A stretch of DNA of 64,000 nucleotides. Source: Cannabis sativa (Eukaryota > Streptophyta > Magnoliopsida > Rosales > Cannabaceae). The stretch spans positions 13,720,136-13,784,135 of the forward strand of contig NC_083608.1 in the NCBI RefSeq assembly GCF_029168945.1. The letters are read 5' to 3'. Position numbers and translations under genes: made by a program. The notes under the pieces were generated by a model, which was not told the DNA's origin, did not search any database, and saw only the letters and a list, made by a program, of their open reading frames with translations. Positions 61,598 through 64,000 of the stretch are shown piece after piece. The stretch's first letter is position 1. Every line of letters begins with the position of its first letter.

Positions 61598-63086
61598 GGG
61601 ACCGATATTGAACTTTGATTAGATGTGATAAAACTTACCGTAATATCTATTCAATTCAATATCACCTGTTGATCCTAGATCAAATGATCTCAATCCTGAT
61701 ATGGTTAGGCTCAATTTCAAGAGTGTTACTCGTGTTCTTTGATTTGTTAGTTAAGCCTAGTTTTGTGTCAGGGTGATACGTACATTTTGGGAACACGGTA
61801 ATGCAATTGAGTGGGAGCGCTAACATAAATATGGAATCTATAGCTTCTATTTGGCAAATAGAAGTAAAGGATGATTTCCTTCGAACTTAACCAAACGAAG
61901 ATAAATGGTGGAGATCTCATTTCACTTAGGTGAAATATCATTTATACAGGGTAAAGTGTTTTAAGGATAAAATACATTGTAGGGTGTTACGGTAATTTAA
62001 TCCCTTTACAGTGTAAATCATCTATATAGAGGATCATTGATCATATTAGGGTTATAACAATGGATAACTAATGACGTGTCTATATCGTGGAACATATAGA
62101 GCGTTTCTATATGACTGAGAGTGCAATTCCAAGTTCTAAGTGTGGATTCAATGAGGAATTAATAAGTTAGGGAATTTACTTGGTAAATTCGGTTCGACTT
62201 ATTGGAAGCTCGGTTATATAGACCCATGGTCCCCATACTAGTTGAGACCATACTGCTTGTAAGACTCAGTTAATTGATTTTAATTAATCAATTAAAATTA
62301 TAAAAGTTAGACTATGTCTACTTTATGAATTTTCACTAAGCAAGGGCGAAATTGTAAAGAAAAGAGATTTTAGGTTTATTTATTGATTAAGAGACTTTAT
62401 ATGTCTAAATTAATAAATATATTAAATGGCAATATTATTTGATAATTATTTCCAAGTTATTAAATAATTAGAATTGACATTTTAAAGGTTAAATTGGAAA
62501 ATTAGCATTTTTGAGAAAATAGGAATGAAAAATAACAAAATGGGAAAGTTGCAAAGTGAGGCCCAATACCCTTTGTATGGCCGACCCTATGCATGAGAAA
62601 TACCATTTGTAGTTTCCATTATTTTAATGTCATACAATTCTAGCCTAAACCTAAAGGGTTTTCTATAAATAGAAAGTGTTGGCTTGAAAAAAAAAAAACA
62701 CACACATCTTTGATCACTTTGTTTCTCTCAGAAAAAGCCGCACACGCCTCTCTCTCTTTTCTTCTCTCTAAATTTCGAAACTTTGAGTGAATGAGTAGTG
62801 CCCACACACATCAAGTGGTATCTCAATCATAGTATGTAAGACTATGGAATTTCTGCATCAAAGAAGGAAAAAAGAAGATCCAGGTCCAGATCTTGGTGAT
62901 GCTCTGCTACAGAAAGGAATCAAGGGCTAGAGATCTGAACGGAAGGAGTCATATTATTCCGCTGCACCCACTGTAAGGTTTTCTAACTTTATATGTGTTT
63001 ATTTTCATTGTTTTAGAATTCATATTAGGTTGTTAATCCAACATACTTGTTAGTAAATCTAGATCCTGGTAAAATAATTTCCAACA
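61598..63086 (+). repeat. Truncated LTR (right end of composite)
   Basis: Starts mid-LTR at GGGACCGATATTG and ends ATTTCCAACA. Differs from 54159-56247 by about 20 small changes by eye, plus the LINE insert in the left copy. The right flank is gypsy gag. Confidence 0.88.
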
Positions 63087-63540
63087 CGGATGTCATGAAA
63101 GTCGAGCAATGGCTAACAGTGTTACTAGAATCTTGAACTTTATGGGTATCACCGGTAATGATAGGGTGGTTTGTGCCACCTTCCAATTTCAAGAAGACGC
63201 ACTGGTCTGGTGGGACATGGTGTCCATGATTCACGATGTTACGACAATAACCTGGGAAAAGTTCTAGGAACTTCTCAATGCTAAGTATTACAATAAAGCA
63301 GTTAGAAGTACTAAGAGAAAAGAATTCACTCAATTGACTCAGAAAGAAAATATGAGTGTTACTAAGTATACAACGCAATTTGACCTTTTAGCGAGGTTGG
63401 CCTCGGGAATTGTGCCAACTGATTTCAGTAAGAAAGAGAAATACCTAGATGGGCTAAATGCGAAGATTAGACATGATTTGATGATCACTACTAACGTCTG
63501 AACCACTTATGTTGAAATGGTGGATAAGGCACTGCGAGCT
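63087..63540 (+). pseudogene. Ty3/gypsy gag fragment
   Basis: Retrotransposon gag domain of the chromovirus (Del/Tekay-like) style: VEQWLTVLLES, then after a frameshift VCATFQFQEDALVWWD, ITWEKF, EFTQLTQKENMSVTKYTTQF, KYLDGLNAKIRHDL. In-frame stops occur at about 63267 and 63499. It is cut on both sides by copia LTRs and is not the same gypsy family as 14693-16561. Confidence 0.82.
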
Positions 63541-64000
63541 TGTTGGGTTTTATGCCCTAAATAAAACTCATTTCAATATAATCAGATTTACTTATTAATA
63601 TAGATCAGAAATAACATTTAATGTTGCATGGTTCACATGATTTATTTCATGATTATATGTACATAATGTATAAATTCATCTGAAACCCTTTTCACATACT
63701 TGATCATGTTTATTGTGCCGTCAACACATTGGAAAGTAAACATGACTATGTGAATAAAGTTTCCTAGATTTATCAGACATAGGGTTTTACTGATATGATA
63801 ATCTACAACAGAGTTTACTTGCATTTGGAGAAGTGCTATGTTCTTTCCAGAGCATTGGTTAAAGTAAAGCTCAGGTTGGATGCATGGAGTATGCATCGGA
63901 AGGGACCGATATTGAACTTTGACTTAGATTTATTAAACTTACCGTAATATCTATTCAAGTCAATATCGCCTAGTTGATCCTAGATCAAATGTTCTTAATC
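63541..64000 (+). repeat. Copia LTR, left part, runs off the window
   Basis: TGTTGGGTTTTATGCCC start, U3 module B, inserted into the gypsy gag fragment. The candidate TSD is GAGCT (63536-63540). Whether it is a 5' LTR or a solo LTR cannot be seen. Confidence 0.9.

Overview
This is a plant nuclear window: spliced genes with GT-AG introns, an AT-rich background, and most of the length taken up by nested LTR retrotransposons. The gene content is eudicot. The LSMT protein carries the residues linked to Rubisco methylation in some rosid families, which fits a rosid such as a member of Rosales. That placement is an inference, and I cannot name the species from the sequence alone.

Two host genes form the island at 35.2-43.0 kb. 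On the + strand, 35194-38125 (6 exons, 491 aa) encodes the chloroplast SET-domain lysine methyltransferase LSMT/RBCMT. On the - strand, 42966-38959 (8 exons, 498 aa) encodes a Golgi GT106-type (O-fucosyltransferase-fold) glycosyltransferase of the RRT pectin RG-I rhamnosyltransferase group. The genes converge with about 0.83 kb between their stop codons. From memory, the Arabidopsis relatives are the adjacent loci At1g14030 and At1g14020, so the pair looks like ancient microsynteny. All reading frames were followed by eye across every splice junction and stay open.

The left flank (1-34.7 kb) is a nested stack. Most elements are one Ty1/copia family with LTRs of about 1.86-1.9 kb (TGTTGGGTTTTATGCCC...TTTCCAACA) and a PBS resembling the initiator-Met tRNA. 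The order deduced from cut points and target-site duplications (TSDs) is: a copia element with its 3' LTR at 31599-33487; into its RNase H went a minus-strand copia (X, right end 29003); into X went a Ty3/gypsy element (LTR 15888-16561); into the gypsy gag went a plus-strand copia (W, right end 14692); into W's 3' LTR went copia element I (3605-13651, TSD TAAAT). X also contains a roughly 1.35 kb inversion, and copia element II (17233-27155, TSD TTTAC) landed in the inverted part. A solo LTR (29651-31537, TSD GGACT) and an intact TRIM (34095-34681, TSD TTGGT) complete this side.

The right flank (43-64 kb) holds AT-rich intergenic DNA, a probable MITE, microsatellites, a remnant of a second copia family, and then a tandem copia composite: full LTR, leader, nearly complete but broken gag-pol (IV), truncated LTR, leader, decayed pol (V), truncated LTR. 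The same aberrant pol-to-LTR junction occurs twice, and a short LINE fragment sits in the left copy only. A gypsy gag fragment and a further copia LTR end the window.

The most unusual material is in the long untranslated leaders of the copia family. One part is a GC-rich cluster of perfect hairpins. The other is an ordered array before gag, made of two hairpins with covarying stems followed by repeated copies of a 20-nt motif. Both are kept in autonomous-type and coding-dead members, which suggests a functional RNA structure such as packaging, dimerisation or translation control.
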